Positions 37,446 through 47,607 of a stretch of DNA of 64,000 nt are shown piece after piece (position 1 is the stretch's first letter; every line of letters begins with the position of its first letter). This DNA comes from Pedosphaera parvula Ellin514 (GTDB lineage: Bacteria; Verrucomicrobiota; Verrucomicrobiia; Limisphaerales; Pedosphaeraceae): positions 17,302-81,301 of the forward strand of contig NZ_ABOX02000028.1 in the NCBI RefSeq assembly GCF_000172555.1, in the 5' to 3' direction. A program made the translations under genes and the position numbers. The notes beneath the pieces are model-generated. The model searched no databases. It saw nothing but the letters and a program-made list of their open reading frames with translations, and had not been told where the DNA came from.

Positions 37446-38597
37446 ATGAAAATTTTGCACACATATTTGATCCGCCAGGTGCTGGCCACTTTGATGATGA
37501 CGGTGGCCGTTTTTACCTTCGTGCTGCTGCTCGGGAACGGCTTGAAGGAAATTTTGGTGCTCATTATTAATCGCCAGGCGACCCTTGGTGGAGTGATCCA
37601 GGCTTTTGGTCTCCTGATCCCTTTCGTCCTGGTGTTCGCTCTTCCCATGGGAATGCTGACCGCCGCCCTGCTTGTATTTGGGCGGTTTAGTGCGGACCAG
37701 GAGCTGACTGCGGTGAAATCCAGCGGAGTAAGCCTGCTCTCGTTAATTACACCTATTCTTGGTTTGAGCCTCGTTCTCTGTGGGGTAAGCGCCGCCATCA
37801 ACATGGAGATCGCTCCGCGCTGCCGTATCGCGTACCTTGATTTGCGCGATGAGATGGTGGGTAAAGTGGCTGGAGCCGCTTTGCCTGACAGCATATTTGT
37901 AAAGGATTTTCCTGGTTTTCTGATTTATGTGGGGGCTAGTGATGGGAAAAATCTGACCGACATCCATATTTGTCAACTGGACGAAAATGATAAGGTCAAA
38001 ACCATGACCGATGCCCCGAAAGGGCTTCTTCAAAGGTCCGGCAATCAAACCAGCCTGGAACTTTTTGACGCACGCATTTTTGACGTGCAGAGCGGCAGTT
38101 GGGCCTATCCTGGAATCGTTTCGCAGGATCTTAGTTCGATTAAGACAAACTCCACCTCAAAAAATATTCATATCGGCGACATGACTTTCCGTCAGTTGCA
38201 GAACGAATTGCAAGTTGTGGAGAATGAGTTTGCCGTTCCCGAAAAAGCCGGAAGCAAGGCGGAATTGCAACAAAGAAGAGACATCCTGGCGAACAAAAAA
38301 AAGGATGTGACGATGCCAATCCGCGTTCAGATGCATCGCCAGGTTGCATTTTCGTTCGCCTGCTTTGGCTTCACGCTGATCGGTATTCCTTTGGGGATTC
38401 AAGCTCACCGCCGGGAAACCAACGTAGGCATTGCCATGTCGCTCGCGCTGGTTCTCGTTTATTACAGTTTTATTATTTTGGGCCAATCTTTCGAGGGCCG
38501 TCCTTATCTGGCCCCCCACCTGATCCTATGGATTCCTAATTTTCTCTTTCAAGCAATTGGGGCAGTAATGTTGTGGCGTGCGAATCGCGGTATTTAG
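37446..38597 (+). CDS. LptF/LptG-family permease (lipopolysaccharide export)
   Basis: This 383-residue inner-membrane protein has about six helices. It starts ILHTYLIRQVLATLMMTVAVFTFVLLL, with the LptF/G signature FALPMGMLTAALLVFGRFSADQELTAVKSSGVS and the C-terminal IGIPLGIQAHRRETNVGIAMSLALVLVYYSF. A soluble beta-jellyroll part (about 145-265) lies between the helix groups. It would form, with LptB and its sister subunit, the ABC transporter that extracts LPS from the inner membrane. No other lpt gene is seen nearby. Confidence 0.88.
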   Translation: MKILHTYLIRQVLATLMMTVAVFTFVLLLGNGLKEILVLIINRQATLGGVIQAFGLLIPFVLVFALPMGMLTAALLVFGRFSADQELTAVKSSGVSLLSLITPILGLSLVLCGVSAAINMEIAPRCRIAYLDLRDEMVGKVAGAALPDSIFVKDFPGFLIYVGASDGKNLTDIHICQLDENDKVKTMTDAPKGLLQRSGNQTSLELFDARIFDVQSGSWAYPGIVSQDLSSIKTNSTSKNIHIGDMTFRQLQNELQVVENEFAVPEKAGSKAELQQRRDILANKKKDVTMPIRVQMHRQVAFSFACFGFTLIGIPLGIQAHRRETNVGIAMSLALVLVYYSFIILGQSFEGRPYLAPHLILWIPNFLFQAIGAVMLWRANRGI

Positions 38598-38650
38598 CCG
38601 AACGGAACCACACCTGCAGACACTCCGCCGGTTCACGCCTAATAAAAAAA

Positions 38651-38670
38651 TCCCCTTGCAAGCAAGGGGA
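38651..38670 (-). terminator. Intrinsic terminator of the SDR gene
   Basis: A 9-bp perfect stem TCCCCTTGC / GCAAGGGGA with a 2-nt loop lies 14 bp past the SDR stop. It is followed on the minus strand by seven T residues. Confidence 0.85.
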
Positions 38671-38684
38671 AGTGGAGAGGGAAA

Positions 38685-39491
38685 CTACAAACTCTTTCGA
38701 CGGTAAACTTTGTGAATGGCAGCCTGATCGGTCGGTTTGATCAACATCTGATCGATGTTCACGTGCGGCGGGCGGTTGGCAACCCAGAGGATAATTTCAG
38801 CAATATCTTCTGCAGTGAGAGGCTGGGTGCCTTCGTAAGGCTTTTTCGCTTTTTCGAGGTCGCCCTTGAAGCGCACAACAGAAAATTCTGTTTCCGCAAG
38901 GCCAGGATCCACCGAGCAGACCCGGAGCCCGGTTCCATTTAACTCCAGCCGAAGCGTCCGCGTAATCTGCAATTCACCGGCTTTGGCAGCACAATAGGCA
39001 GCACCGCCTTCATATGCGGTATAGGCGGCGAAAGAGCCAATGTTGATGATTGAACCACCCGGGTTGTTAACCATGAGCGGCAATGCCGCGCGTGTCATAC
39101 GCAGAATTCCCAGAACGTTCGTCTGCAACATCATTTCCCAATCCTCGTCCTTGCCTTCAGCGACGGTTTCCACTCCATGTGCACCGCCGGCGTTATTGAT
39201 GAGGACATCCAGCACTGGAGCTGCTGTGGCATTTATTCCGGCGATCTGTTGGCGTGCCCAGCTCATGAATTCCTCGACGCTGGAAGTTTTCGAAACATCG
39301 AGGAAGTGAGCATGGACTTCGCCAGCGCCCGCTTTCCGCGCTTCCGCCGCAACCTGATCCAAGCGATCCATCCTCCGCGCACCCAGCAGGAGTTTGGCTC
39401 CCTCTGCACCGAAGGCACGGGCCGTGGCAGCTCCGAAGCCACTCGAGGCGCCGGTAATCAATATCCATTTTCCATTGAGTCGTGATGCCAT
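38685..39491 (-). CDS. Short-chain dehydrogenase/reductase (YdfG-like)
   Basis: This protein has 268 residues from MASRLNGKWILITGASSG at 39491. The frame extends to 39569, but the extension overlaps the prpD end and lacks SDR features. It has the Rossmann motif TGASSGFGAA, NNAG, the catalytic Ser in INIGSFAAYT, and YCAAKAG (Tyr and Lys). The ending matches the 3-hydroxy-acid dehydrogenase/malonic-semialdehyde reductase subgroup (AEDIAEIILWVANRPPHVNIDQMLIKPTDQA). It is downstream of and co-oriented with the prp genes, so it may be cotranscribed and handle a related hydroxy acid; this is inference. Confidence 0.9.
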   Translation of the reverse strand: MASRLNGKWILITGASSGFGAATARAFGAEGAKLLLGARRMDRLDQVAAEARKAGAGEVHAHFLDVSKTSSVEEFMSWARQQIAGINATAAPVLDVLINNAGGAHGVETVAEGKDEDWEMMLQTNVLGILRMTRAALPLMVNNPGGSIINIGSFAAYTAYEGGAAYCAAKAGELQITRTLRLELNGTGLRVCSVDPGLAETEFSVVRFKGDLEKAKKPYEGTQPLTAEDIAEIILWVANRPPHVNIDQMLIKPTDQAAIHKVYRRKSL

Positions 39492-39525
39492 GCGTGAAAT
39501 ATCTAGCGCATGGAGTGAAGAAGGT

Positions 39526-40989
39526 CTAGGGCAATGAGTCGACGGTCGAAGGAATAAACTGTTCCACAAACTGACTCACCGGCATTGAGTCGAGGCGATG
39601 CCTGTCGTTGCAAAGCTCAAAAATGTTTTGAGCCTGCGGTTCTGGGAATCGGCAGCGGAGTGCCTTTCGAAACTTTTCCAACAACAGGGGAATTCCTTCC
39701 GCCCTGCGGCGGCGATGGCCCACCGGATATTCCACCTCAACTTTTTCCGTTGAACTGCCGTCCTTGAAAAATATCTGTACCGCATTTGCAATGGAGCGTT
39801 TATCAGGCTCAAGATATTCCCTGCTATAGCGCGAATCCTCCCTGACAACCATCCTGGCTCGCAGGGCATCCACACGTAAATCCCGGGCCGTTTCCTCCTC
39901 GTAATGATCGGCTGTCAAACTGCCGAAAAGCAGCGCAACACTCACCATGTATTGAAGGCAATGATCACGATCTGCGGGATTATGCAACGGCCCCGCCTTA
40001 TCAATGATCCGGATGGCGGATTCATGGGTGGTAATCGCGATTTGTTCAATATCATCAATGCGGTCGCGAACCATGGGATGGAGTTTGAAGGCTGCCTCCA
40101 CCGCCGTTTGAGCATGGAACTCAGCAGGAAAGGAAATTTTGAAGAGCACATGTTCCATGACATAGGAACCGAGAGGCCGGGCCAGCGTAATCGGATTGCC
40201 TTTGAAGAGAACATCGCAGAAGCCCCAGTTTTTCGTCGAGAGAGCTGAGGGATAACCCATTTCTCCCTTGATCGCCATAAACGCGTGTTGCACTCCGCGA
40301 CTGGTAGCGTCACCCGCAGCCCAGGATTTCCTTGATCCCGTATTGGGAGAGTGCCGGTAAGCGCGTAAAGCGCCTCCATCAACCCATGCATTTGAAACAG
40401 CATTAATAATTTGTTCCCTGGTGCCACCCAGCAATTGGGTGGCAATGGCAGTCGAGGCAATTCGCACGAGCAGGACATGATCCAATCCGACTCGGTTGAA
40501 GCTGTTGGCCAGGGCCAGAACGCCTTGAATTTCGTGAGCTTTGATCATCGCGGTCAACAGGTCTCGCACAGAAAGAGGCTTTTTCCCTTCCTGCAAGTTG
40601 CGGCGGCTAATGAAATCCGATACGGCTAAAATTGCGCCGAGGTTATCCGAGGGATGTCCCCATTCAGCTGCCAGCCAGGTGTCATTAAAGTCCAGCCAAC
40701 GGATGATGGTTCCGATATTGAATGCGGCCGTGACTGGATCCAGTTCGTACTGCGTGCCGGGAACGCGGCTGCCGTGGGGAACCGTGGTCCCGGGAACGAC
40801 TGGTCCAAGCAACTTCGTGCAAGCAGGATACTCGAGTGCGAGAAAACCGCATCCGAGTGTGTCCAACAAACAGTACTGTGCAGTTCGGTATGCCTCGTCA
40901 CTCTCAATGAGATATTTTGTGACGTAGTCGGCGATGTCGGCAAATAATTGGTCTGGCGGAGGGCGCAGATTGTTGGAGGAACTACTCAT
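39526..40989 (-). CDS. prpD: 2-methylcitrate dehydratase
   Basis: This 487-residue MmgE/PrpD-family protein dehydrates 2-methylcitrate to methylaconitate in propionate breakdown. Recognisable blocks are [63 protein letters not shown] and [10 protein letters not shown]. The start MSSSSNN lies 22 bp after prpC, so prpB-prpC-prpD are transcribed together. Length is typical. No acnD/prpF set is present, which agrees with use of PrpD itself. Confidence 0.93.
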   Translation of the reverse strand: MSSSSNNLRPPPDQLFADIADYVTKYLIESDEAYRTAQYCLLDTLGCGFLALEYPACTKLLGPVVPGTTVPHGSRVPGTQYELDPVTAAFNIGTIIRWLDFNDTWLAAEWGHPSDNLGAILAVSDFISRRNLQEGKKPLSVRDLLTAMIKAHEIQGVLALANSFNRVGLDHVLLVRIASTAIATQLLGGTREQIINAVSNAWVDGGALRAYRHSPNTGSRKSWAAGDATSRGVQHAFMAIKGEMGYPSALSTKNWGFCDVLFKGNPITLARPLGSYVMEHVLFKISFPAEFHAQTAVEAAFKLHPMVRDRIDDIEQIAITTHESAIRIIDKAGPLHNPADRDHCLQYMVSVALLFGSLTADHYEEETARDLRVDALRARMVVREDSRYSREYLEPDKRSIANAVQIFFKDGSSTEKVEVEYPVGHRRRRAEGIPLLLEKFRKALRCRFPEPQAQNIFELCNDRHRLDSMPVSQFVEQFIPSTVDSLP

Positions 40990-41011
40990 AATCAGTTGGC
41001 TTGAGAAGGTA

Positions 41012-42133
41012 TTACCTTTGTTCTATCGGCACGTAAGGTCGCGGTTGCGGTCCAATGTATTCTGCCGTCGGCCGGATGAGGCGATTGTTTGCCCGCTGCT
41101 CGATGATATGGGCAGACCAACCTGCGGTTCGGGCAATGACGAATAGCGGAGTGAACATTGGAATTGGAATGCCGCAAAAGTGAAACGCAAGGGCGCTGTA
41201 GAAATCCAGGTTTGGAAATAACTTTTTCTCGCGCCACATCACGGCTTCGATGCGTTCAGCAATAGCGAACAGGTTCAAGTCGGCACTCGAAGATGCCAGC
41301 TTCCGAGCGATTCCCTTGATCACATCGGACCTGGGGTCAGATATTTTATATACACGGTGACCAAAGCCCATGATCACCTGCTTCTTTTGCAACAAGGACA
41401 TCAAACCCGCTTCCGCTTCATCGGGTGTTTGGAACTTTTCAATGAGCCCCATGGCTTCTTCATTTGCACCGCCGTGCAACGGCCCACGTAATGTTCCAAT
41501 GCCAGAGGTAATGGCCGAATAAAAGTCCGCCAATGTGGAAGCTGTAATACGCGTCGCAAAAGTGGACGCATTGAACTCATGTTCTCCATAAAGAATGAGG
41601 GATGAGTCCAGGGCACGGACGTGAATCGGATCGGCTGGCTTTCCTATCAGGAGATGAAGAAATTGAGCTGCGATGCTGGGATCGTCTGTGCGCGTCTCGA
41701 TTCGTTTGCCTTGAGTGTTGAATTGATGCCAGTAGAGCAGCATTGAAGGAAAGGCGGACAAGAGTCGGTTGGCAATTTGGAGTTGCTCTCTCTTCGGGCT
41801 TTCAGGTTCGAGGCAGCCAAGGGTTGAGCAGCCAGTGCGCAAAACATCCATGGGATTCGTCTCTGCCGGCAATTGTTCCAGAACCGTTTTCAATGCATTG
41901 GGCAAGCCTCGCAGAGAGATCAATCTTTTTCGGTAATCTTCCAGCTCGTTGCGATTGGGCAGTTGACCATGGATCAGCAAATAGGCGACCTCTTCAAACG
42001 TGGAGTTTTCCGCCAGATCGTTGATGGCATATCCTCGATAGGTTAGTCCCAACCCTTCCTTGCCAACCGTGCTGATGGCCGTTTGACCTGCCACTATTCC
42101 CGCCAGTCCTGCCGATTTCTTGTCCTCGCTCAT
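41012..42133 (-). CDS. prpC: 2-methylcitrate synthase
   Basis: This 373-residue citrate-synthase-family enzyme condenses propionyl-CoA with oxaloacetate. It has [40 protein letters not shown] (catalytic His), MGFGHRVYK and the C-terminal RPTAEYIGP. These features match 2-methylcitrate synthases more than standard citrate synthase. An AAGGA ribosome-binding site lies 6 bp before the ATG. It is the middle gene of prpBCD. Confidence 0.93.
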   Translation of the reverse strand: MSEDKKSAGLAGIVAGQTAISTVGKEGLGLTYRGYAINDLAENSTFEEVAYLLIHGQLPNRNELEDYRKRLISLRGLPNALKTVLEQLPAETNPMDVLRTGCSTLGCLEPESPKREQLQIANRLLSAFPSMLLYWHQFNTQGKRIETRTDDPSIAAQFLHLLIGKPADPIHVRALDSSLILYGEHEFNASTFATRITASTLADFYSAITSGIGTLRGPLHGGANEEAMGLIEKFQTPDEAEAGLMSLLQKKQVIMGFGHRVYKISDPRSDVIKGIARKLASSSADLNLFAIAERIEAVMWREKKLFPNLDFYSALAFHFCGIPIPMFTPLFVIARTAGWSAHIIEQRANNRLIRPTAEYIGPQPRPYVPIEQR

Positions 42134-42204
42134 AGGATTTCCTTTCAGGCAGTGGCCTCACATGCCGATCCAACACGTGGTGTTAAGCAACTGAGGCCAG
42201 TCGC

Positions 42205-43113
42205 TCACGACTTCTGTTTCTTGAACATCTCATCCAGCCTTTGCTCGTAAACCTGGTAGTTCAGAAACTCATAAAGTTCAGCACGACTTTGCATTATTGG
42301 AAGCACTTCCTTCTGGGTGCCGTTCTCCCGAATGCTGCGGAAAACCTGCAACGCAGCAGCGTTCATGGCGCGAAAGGCGGAAAGCGGGTATAACGCAAGT
42401 CCAACGCCTGCCGAGCGCAATTCCTCAAGCGTAAACAAAGGGGTTTTTCCAAATTCAGTGATGTTGGCGAGCACCGGAATCTTTACGGCATTAACAAAGG
42501 TTCGATACTGGTCCAAGTTTGTCAGCGCTTCGGCAAAGATCATATCAGCGCCAGCATCGCGATAGGCGATCGCCCGTTCAATTCCACCTTCCAAACCTTC
42601 TCCGGCAACTGCGTCGGTCCGGGCCATTAAAACAAAAGCAGGATCAGTTTTCCCTGAAATAGCGCTTTTGATTCGCTCCACCATCTCGCTGGTGCTGATC
42701 AATTGCTTATTGGGGCGGTGTCCACAACGCTTGGCTTCGACCTGGTCTTCAATATGGATGCCTGCCGCTCCGGCTTTAATCATTTGCCGGACAGTTTTGG
42801 CTGGATCTCCCCAGGCAGTATCCGCATCCACCAGCAAGGGGAGGGGAGTGGTGGCTGTGATGCGCTTCACATCGGCAAGCACATCATTCAACGTTGTGAC
42901 TCCGAGGTCCGGAAGCCCATAGGAGGCTGAAGCTACGCCAGAGCCTGAAAGATAGAGTGCCCTGAAGCCGGTCTTCTCCGCGAGAATGGCTGCATACGCG
43001 TTGATGACGCCGATGACCTGTAACGGCTGCTCCGCCTGGAGCGCGGCTCGAAGTCGGCCGCCTGGGGATTCGCCGGCTTTATTGGAATTGGTCCTGAAAA
43101 ATTTCTTATCCAC
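42205..43113 (-). CDS. prpB: 2-methylisocitrate lyase
   Basis: This 302-residue member of the PEP mutase/isocitrate lyase family cleaves 2-methylisocitrate to pyruvate and succinate. It has GFRALYLSGSGVASASYGLPD, the metal site in LVDADTAWGD, the signature IEDQVEAKRCGHRPNK with the catalytic Cys, and LMARTDAVAGEGLEGGIERA. It starts with GTG at 43113 behind a GGAAAG site. It is the first gene of the methylcitrate operon; no PrpR-type regulator is encoded beside it. Confidence 0.93.
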   Translation of the reverse strand: MDKKFFRTNSNKAGESPGGRLRAALQAEQPLQVIGVINAYAAILAEKTGFRALYLSGSGVASASYGLPDLGVTTLNDVLADVKRITATTPLPLLVDADTAWGDPAKTVRQMIKAGAAGIHIEDQVEAKRCGHRPNKQLISTSEMVERIKSAISGKTDPAFVLMARTDAVAGEGLEGGIERAIAYRDAGADMIFAEALTNLDQYRTFVNAVKIPVLANITEFGKTPLFTLEELRSAGVGLALYPLSAFRAMNAAALQVFRSIRENGTQKEVLPIMQSRAELYEFLNYQVYEQRLDEMFKKQKS

Positions 43114-43320
43114 AAATGCTTTCCACTCTACGGACGCATACGGAATATAAACTCAGAGAACTGGGCTGCGTCGCAAAGCATGGCCTGTCCCTAAAATCAA
43201 CGCAATGATTTTCGCCTGTTTCCGGTTGTTTGTAAAACTGCTATTCGACGTGAAAAAATCCTTTCGTCATTGAAGCCTTGGATGTTTAATTCGTCTGTTC
43301 CTGCAAGAAACCTTGATTAA

Positions 43321-45729
43321 ATGAAAAAACTACACTGCCTTACCACCTGGTTGCCGATGAGCAAATCTTCTGCTTTAACCCTGGTTGTATCATTCCTGCT
43401 TGCGTGTTGTTCAGGTGTTGCAGGAGCAGCCGAAACGCTTGACCACGCCAAGCTGCATAAAATGGATGCGGAGATCAATCAAGCGATTGATGAAGAGAGA
43501 TGTCCCGGCGGGGTGGTTTGGGTGGAGCATGGCAGGAGTCATTATTGGCAGGCATACGGCAATCGCGCCTTGGTGCCGGAGGAGGAGACGATGACCAAGG
43601 ATACCATTTTCGACCTGGCGTCTCTCACCAAAGTGGTCGCTGGAACGCCGGCCATCATGATCTTGATTGAGCGCGGACAGGTAAAACTGGATGAGCCGGT
43701 TCATACTTACATTCCCGAATTTACCGGGGATGGGCGGGAAAAGGTGACAGTCCGGCAATTACTCACGCACACGTCCGGTCTCCTGCCGGATATCGAAACC
43801 TCGACCGACTGGCATGGCAAGGCGGCTGCCATCAAGAAGGCATGTGCAGAGAAGTTGCGTTCCAAGCCGGGAACCGTCATTCGCTATAGTGACGTAAACC
43901 TGTTTATGGCAGGTGAAATTGTGGAGCGGGTGAGTGGTTGCAAGTTGGAGGATTTTGTTCAAAAGGAAATTTATCAGCCGCTGAAGATGGTGGACACCGG
44001 ATATCTTCCGCCAGCCGAAAAGTTGTCACGCATTGCTCCCACGGAATACGATCCCAACAAATCAGGCTCAGTCTTGCGCGGCGTCGTTCATGATCCGACG
44101 GCCCGGCATATGGGGGGCGTGGCTGGACATGCCGGCCTGTTTTCCACTGCCCATGATCTCGCACGATACGCCCGAATGTTGCTTAATGAGGGCACTCTGG
44201 ATGGTGTCCAAATTTTTAAGCCGGAAACGGTCCGGTTGATGACCAGTGTGCAAACCCCACCGGAAATTCCTGAGAGACGCGGTTTGGGGTGGGATATCGA
44301 TTCCGGTTTCAGTCGCCCGCGTGGGGTGTTGTTCCCGAGAGGTTCTTACGGACACACAGGCTGGACGGGAACCTGTCTTTGGATTGATCCTTTTTCGAAG
44401 ACTTTCTTTATTTTTCTATCCAATCGTGTTCATCCCAATGGTAGTGGAAATGTGCTCCCTCTCTATGGCACCTTGGGAACGTTGTCAGCCGAGGCTGTGT
44501 CGGATTTTGATTTTGCCTTGGTAACAGACGAACTGCCGCCGCGAGTGCCGGCCAGGACCACCAAGGCGGAAATCCAGACCATCGATGCGTCTGATAACGA
44601 TGTTCCCGGTGTGCTGAATGGTATTGATGTATTGGAGAAGCAGCACTTCGCCCCTTTAAAAGGCATGCGCATTGGCCTGGTTACAAATCACACGGGACAG
44701 GATCGAAGGCGCTATTCGACCATCCACTTGTTGAGGAATGCTCCCGGAGTTCAACTGAAAGTCCTATTTAGTCCCGAACACGGTTTGTACGGGGCTCTGG
44801 ATGAACCTGTTGGTGATAGCGTGGACGAGGTGACTGGCCTGCCTGTTTACAGTCTCTATGGCAAACATACCGCCCCCACAAGGGAACAACTCAAAGGTCT
44901 GGATGCTCTCGTTTATGATATTCAAGATGTGGGCTGTCGGTTTTACACTTATCCTTCCACCATGGGACTTTGCATGGAGGCTGCAGGCAAGGCTGGTATC
45001 AAATTCTTCGTCCTCGACCGCGTTAATCCGGTCAATGGAGTTACCATTGATGGGCCTGTGTTGAAAGGCAAAACCAGCTTTGTTGCCTATCATCCCATCC
45101 CTGTTCGCCATGGGATGACCGTGGGCGAGTTAGCTCAAATGTTCAAGGACGAGCGCAAACTGAATACGGATCTTACTGTCATTAAAATGGAAGGTTGGAA
45201 CCGCGAGCATCTATACGATGAGACAGCATTACCCTGGAAGAATCTTTCACCTAATATGCGCAGCCTCACGGAAGCAATCCTCTATCCCGGCGTTGGATTG
45301 CTTGAGCGCACAGCGCTTTCGGTGGGGAGAGGAACGGGGACTCCTTTCGAGGTCATCGGAGCGCCCTACATTCATGACATCAGGCTGGCCGCGGAACTCA
45401 ATAAAGCCTGCTTGAAGGGCGTGCGTTTCGTACCGGTTCGTTTCACACCTACAGACAGTGTCTACAAAGGTCAGTCGTGCGCTGGCGTTAACATTATCCT
45501 CACGGATAGGGATCATTGTGAAGTGGTGGATATAGGAATCATGATAGCGAAAGTGCTCAACCGTTGGTATCCCGATCAATTCGAGGTCGACAAATTCAAT
45601 GTACTGCTCGTTAACAAGGCGACGTTGGAGGCGATCAAGGAGGACGCGCCGCTGGCGGATATTAAGAAGCTCTGGACTGATGATTTGGCAAAGTTCAAGG
45701 AACGCCGGGCAAAATACCTGCTTTATTAG
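43321..45729 (+). CDS. Serine-beta-lactamase-fold domain fused to NamZ-type exo-N-acetylmuramidase
   Basis: This is an 802-residue exported protein whose signal ends near SGVAGAAE. Residues 45-400 are a class C beta-lactamase/esterase-like domain. They carry SxxK in FDLASLTKV (about 100), the YSD motif in IRYSDVNLFMAGE and a HTG-like GHTGWTG. Residues 435-802 match the DUF1343/NamZ family: IGLVTNHTGQDRR, VLFSPEHGLYG, DALVYDIQDVGCRFYTYPSTM, FFVLDRVNPVNG, GRGTGTPFEVIGAP. NamZ removes N-acetylmuramic acid from peptidoglycan ends. The fusion therefore links a peptide- or ester-acting enzyme with a sugar-acting one, probably for cell-wall recycling or predation. The activity of the first domain is inferred. 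Confidence 0.88.
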   Translation: MKKLHCLTTWLPMSKSSALTLVVSFLLACCSGVAGAAETLDHAKLHKMDAEINQAIDEERCPGGVVWVEHGRSHYWQAYGNRALVPEEETMTKDTIFDLASLTKVVAGTPAIMILIERGQVKLDEPVHTYIPEFTGDGREKVTVRQLLTHTSGLLPDIETSTDWHGKAAAIKKACAEKLRSKPGTVIRYSDVNLFMAGEIVERVSGCKLEDFVQKEIYQPLKMVDTGYLPPAEKLSRIAPTEYDPNKSGSVLRGVVHDPTARHMGGVAGHAGLFSTAHDLARYARMLLNEGTLDGVQIFKPETVRLMTSVQTPPEIPERRGLGWDIDSGFSRPRGVLFPRGSYGHTGWTGTCLWIDPFSKTFFIFLSNRVHPNGSGNVLPLYGTLGTLSAEAVSDFDFALVTDELPPRVPARTTKAEIQTIDASDNDVPGVLNGIDVLEKQHFAPLKGMRIGLVTNHTGQDRRRYSTIHLLRNAPGVQLKVLFSPEHGLYGALDEPVGDSVDEVTGLPVYSLYGKHTAPTREQLKGLDALVYDIQDVGCRFYTYPSTMGLCMEAAGKAGIKFFVLDRVNPVNGVTIDGPVLKGKTSFVAYHPIPVRHGMTVGELAQMFKDERKLNTDLTVIKMEGWNREHLYDETALPWKNLSPNMRSLTEAILYPGVGLLERTALSVGRGTGTPFEVIGAPYIHDIRLAAELNKACLKGVRFVPVRFTPTDSVYKGQSCAGVNIILTDRDHCEVVDIGIMIAKVLNRWYPDQFEVDKFNVLLVNKATLEAIKEDAPLADIKKLWTDDLAKFKERRAKYLLY

Positions 45730-45759
45730 AATTCCTCGCTGCGCCTGGCGGGACGGGCA

Positions 45760-46224
45760 TCATGGTTTCGGCATGGCTTGAAGAATTCCTTTTTCCGTGA
45801 GCGGGATAGTCGCGTCTGATTGCCAGGGATATTCCTTTTTGTCGATTGTGAGCACACGGGGAATTAATTGAATTTCGTGGCCGAATATGTTGAAGACGAC
45901 CGTGCCCGGTTGAAATGTCGTATCCAGGAAAATGCATTGACCTATGGGAAGATCGAAAGGAACGGGGCGGGGAGGGTCAAAGACCACTGTGGCATTAGTG
46001 GCAGGTGCTTTCATGTTCGGGAAGACCAGCCTTACATTTGAAATGTTTAGCTTCGGTTCATTAATAATAACTATTGGAGCATTCGTTGTATCGCTGGAAA
46101 AGGTTACCCGCCACGGCCCGTTGCGCGTGCGACGATGCTCGATGGTCGTATAGAACACAACGTAAAGCACGAGCGCGATTAAAAATGCCAGGATAAAATG
46201 TTTTGCCGGGCTTGCTGATTTCAT
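45760..46224 (-). CDS. Membrane-anchored protein of unknown function
   Basis: This protein has 154 residues from MKSASPAKHFILAFLIALVLYVVFYTTI at 46224; the frame is open to 46263. One N-terminal membrane helix is followed by a beta-rich domain outside the cytoplasm (GPWRVTFSSDTTNAPIVIINEPKL, FDPPRPVPFDLPIGQCIFLDTTF). No family was recognised. It converges on the NamZ fusion gene, 30 bp away. Confidence 0.7.
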   Translation of the reverse strand: MKSASPAKHFILAFLIALVLYVVFYTTIEHRRTRNGPWRVTFSSDTTNAPIVIINEPKLNISNVRLVFPNMKAPATNATVVFDPPRPVPFDLPIGQCIFLDTTFQPGTVVFNIFGHEIQLIPRVLTIDKKEYPWQSDATIPLTEKGILQAMPKP

Positions 46225-46490
46225 TTCCAAGGCAAACCTTGGCGAGGCGGGAAAGGAAGTCAAGCGAACGATGCCGCTGAAACTATTGGTGACACCTTTC
46301 TTGACCGTTGGAAATTCATTCAGCTCAAGCCGCCCTGGTTTCCATTATCTTGAACTATCTAATTTTCTAAAATTCTCTTCACTTTAGCACGCCCTGGTTC
46401 GTGTAGGATAAAGTCTGTCAGGCGCGTCAGTCTTTTGTCAGCTTGCGCCCGCATGGTGGCACAACATACTCTTCGAGTTTCGCGCAGCTG

Positions 46491-46925
46491 ATGACCACTA
46501 AAGAAAAATATGCCGTTCTGATAGCGGATGACGATGAAGAAGATCGCTTCCTGCTTAAAGCGGCAATTCAGTCGGTGACTCCGCGCCTTAAAGTTGTCGC
46601 CGAAGTCGAGAATGGAGAACAAGTCATTGCTTATCTCTCAGGAATTGGTCCCTACCACGATCGTCAGCGCCATCCTTTTCCAGATCTTTTGCTCATAGAT
46701 CTGGTAATGCCGGTCAAAAACGGATTTGAAGTTTTGGAGTGGTTAAATACAAAATGCTTCCCTCAACTCAAGGTGGCTGTCGTTTCGGGTTCTCTGGAAG
46801 ACCTCTCTCACCGGCAGCGGATTCTCCGTCTGGGTGTCCAACATTTCTATTCTAAAATGGTTAATTACGACGAACTGCTCCAATCGGTAAAATTCATGCA
46901 GGACGAAATGGAAATGCTCGCGTAA
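46491..46925 (+). CDS. Single-domain response regulator (Rcp1-like)
   Basis: This protein has 144 residues from MTTKEKYAVLIADDDEEDRF. It is a lone receiver with an acidic pocket (DDDEED), phospho-Asp in LLLIDLVMPVKNGFEVLEW, Ser/Thr in AVVSGS and Lys in FYSKMVNYDEL. The expanded 'PYHDRQRHPFPD' loop is typical of the Rcp1-like group, which pairs with phytochrome-type or other orphan kinases. No kinase is adjacent. Confidence 0.9.
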   Translation: MTTKEKYAVLIADDDEEDRFLLKAAIQSVTPRLKVVAEVENGEQVIAYLSGIGPYHDRQRHPFPDLLLIDLVMPVKNGFEVLEWLNTKCFPQLKVAVVSGSLEDLSHRQRILRLGVQHFYSKMVNYDELLQSVKFMQDEMEMLA

Positions 46926-47067
46926 TACATATTAATAGGTGTCGTGGGTGGTTTTGTGCCGGGGCCACTCCATTTTCGTCATCCGCCACTTCGAGCTCGG
47001 AGGTCATTACCTCATTGTTTTAAAAAGTTTTGTTTGAAAAGCATCATGAACCCAGCACAATTCATGA

Positions 47068-47448
47068 ATGAAAATGAAGGCCTATGTTTTGATGTTGATG
47101 AGTTTTTTATTTCTGGGCGGATGCGCTTCCAAAAACACTGACACTCACCGGACCATCGTGCTCCAGAATAAATCTTCGAAGGAAATGCACGAAACCATTC
47201 TAAATATTGGATCCTACCAGGTGGACTTGGGCTTCATGGGAACAAACTATGCAAAAGTGATCGCAAGTTACCCAAGAGAATTTCCTGATTCCGCCCGGCT
47301 ATCATGGAGTTTCCGAGGATTGGAGCACGACGAGGTTGTCAACCTATCCTCCGCTATTGGCGGACAGAAGCATGGTGTCCTGATTTTGACGGTTAATGAC
47401 GACCATATTGGAGCTCAATTCGAGGCCGAGAAGAAGCCCACAAAATAA
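47068..47448 (+). CDS. Small lipoprotein of unknown function
   Basis: This 126-residue protein starts with a lipoprotein signal (MKMKAYVLMLMSFLFLGGC) whose lipobox Cys is residue 19. The mature part is beta-rich (TIVLQNKSSKEMHETILNIGSYQVDLGF). No family was recognised. It is followed by a minus-strand tRNA-Ala gene. Confidence 0.72.
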   Translation: MKMKAYVLMLMSFLFLGGCASKNTDTHRTIVLQNKSSKEMHETILNIGSYQVDLGFMGTNYAKVIASYPREFPDSARLSWSFRGLEHDEVVNLSSAIGGQKHGVLILTVNDDHIGAQFEAEKKPTK

Positions 47449-47531
47449 ATCCCCGGACGGTGAACTTGCCGGTGGCCTGGATTTTTTGAAAACCAAAGTG
47501 AATAAATTATCCGTGGGCGAACAAGGAATGA

Positions 47532-47607
47532 TGGTGGAGTCGACAGGGATCGAACCTGCGACCTTCTCATTGCGAACGAGACGCTCTACCAACTGAGCTA
47601 CGACCCC
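47532..47607 (-). tRNA. tRNA-Ala (CGC)
   Basis: This is a 76-nt cloverleaf with encoded CCA. The acceptor stem GGGGTCG / CGACTCC contains the G3-U70 pair that defines alanine identity. The anticodon loop TTCGCAA carries CGC, and the T arm is CAGGTTCGATCCCTG. Confidence 0.96.
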
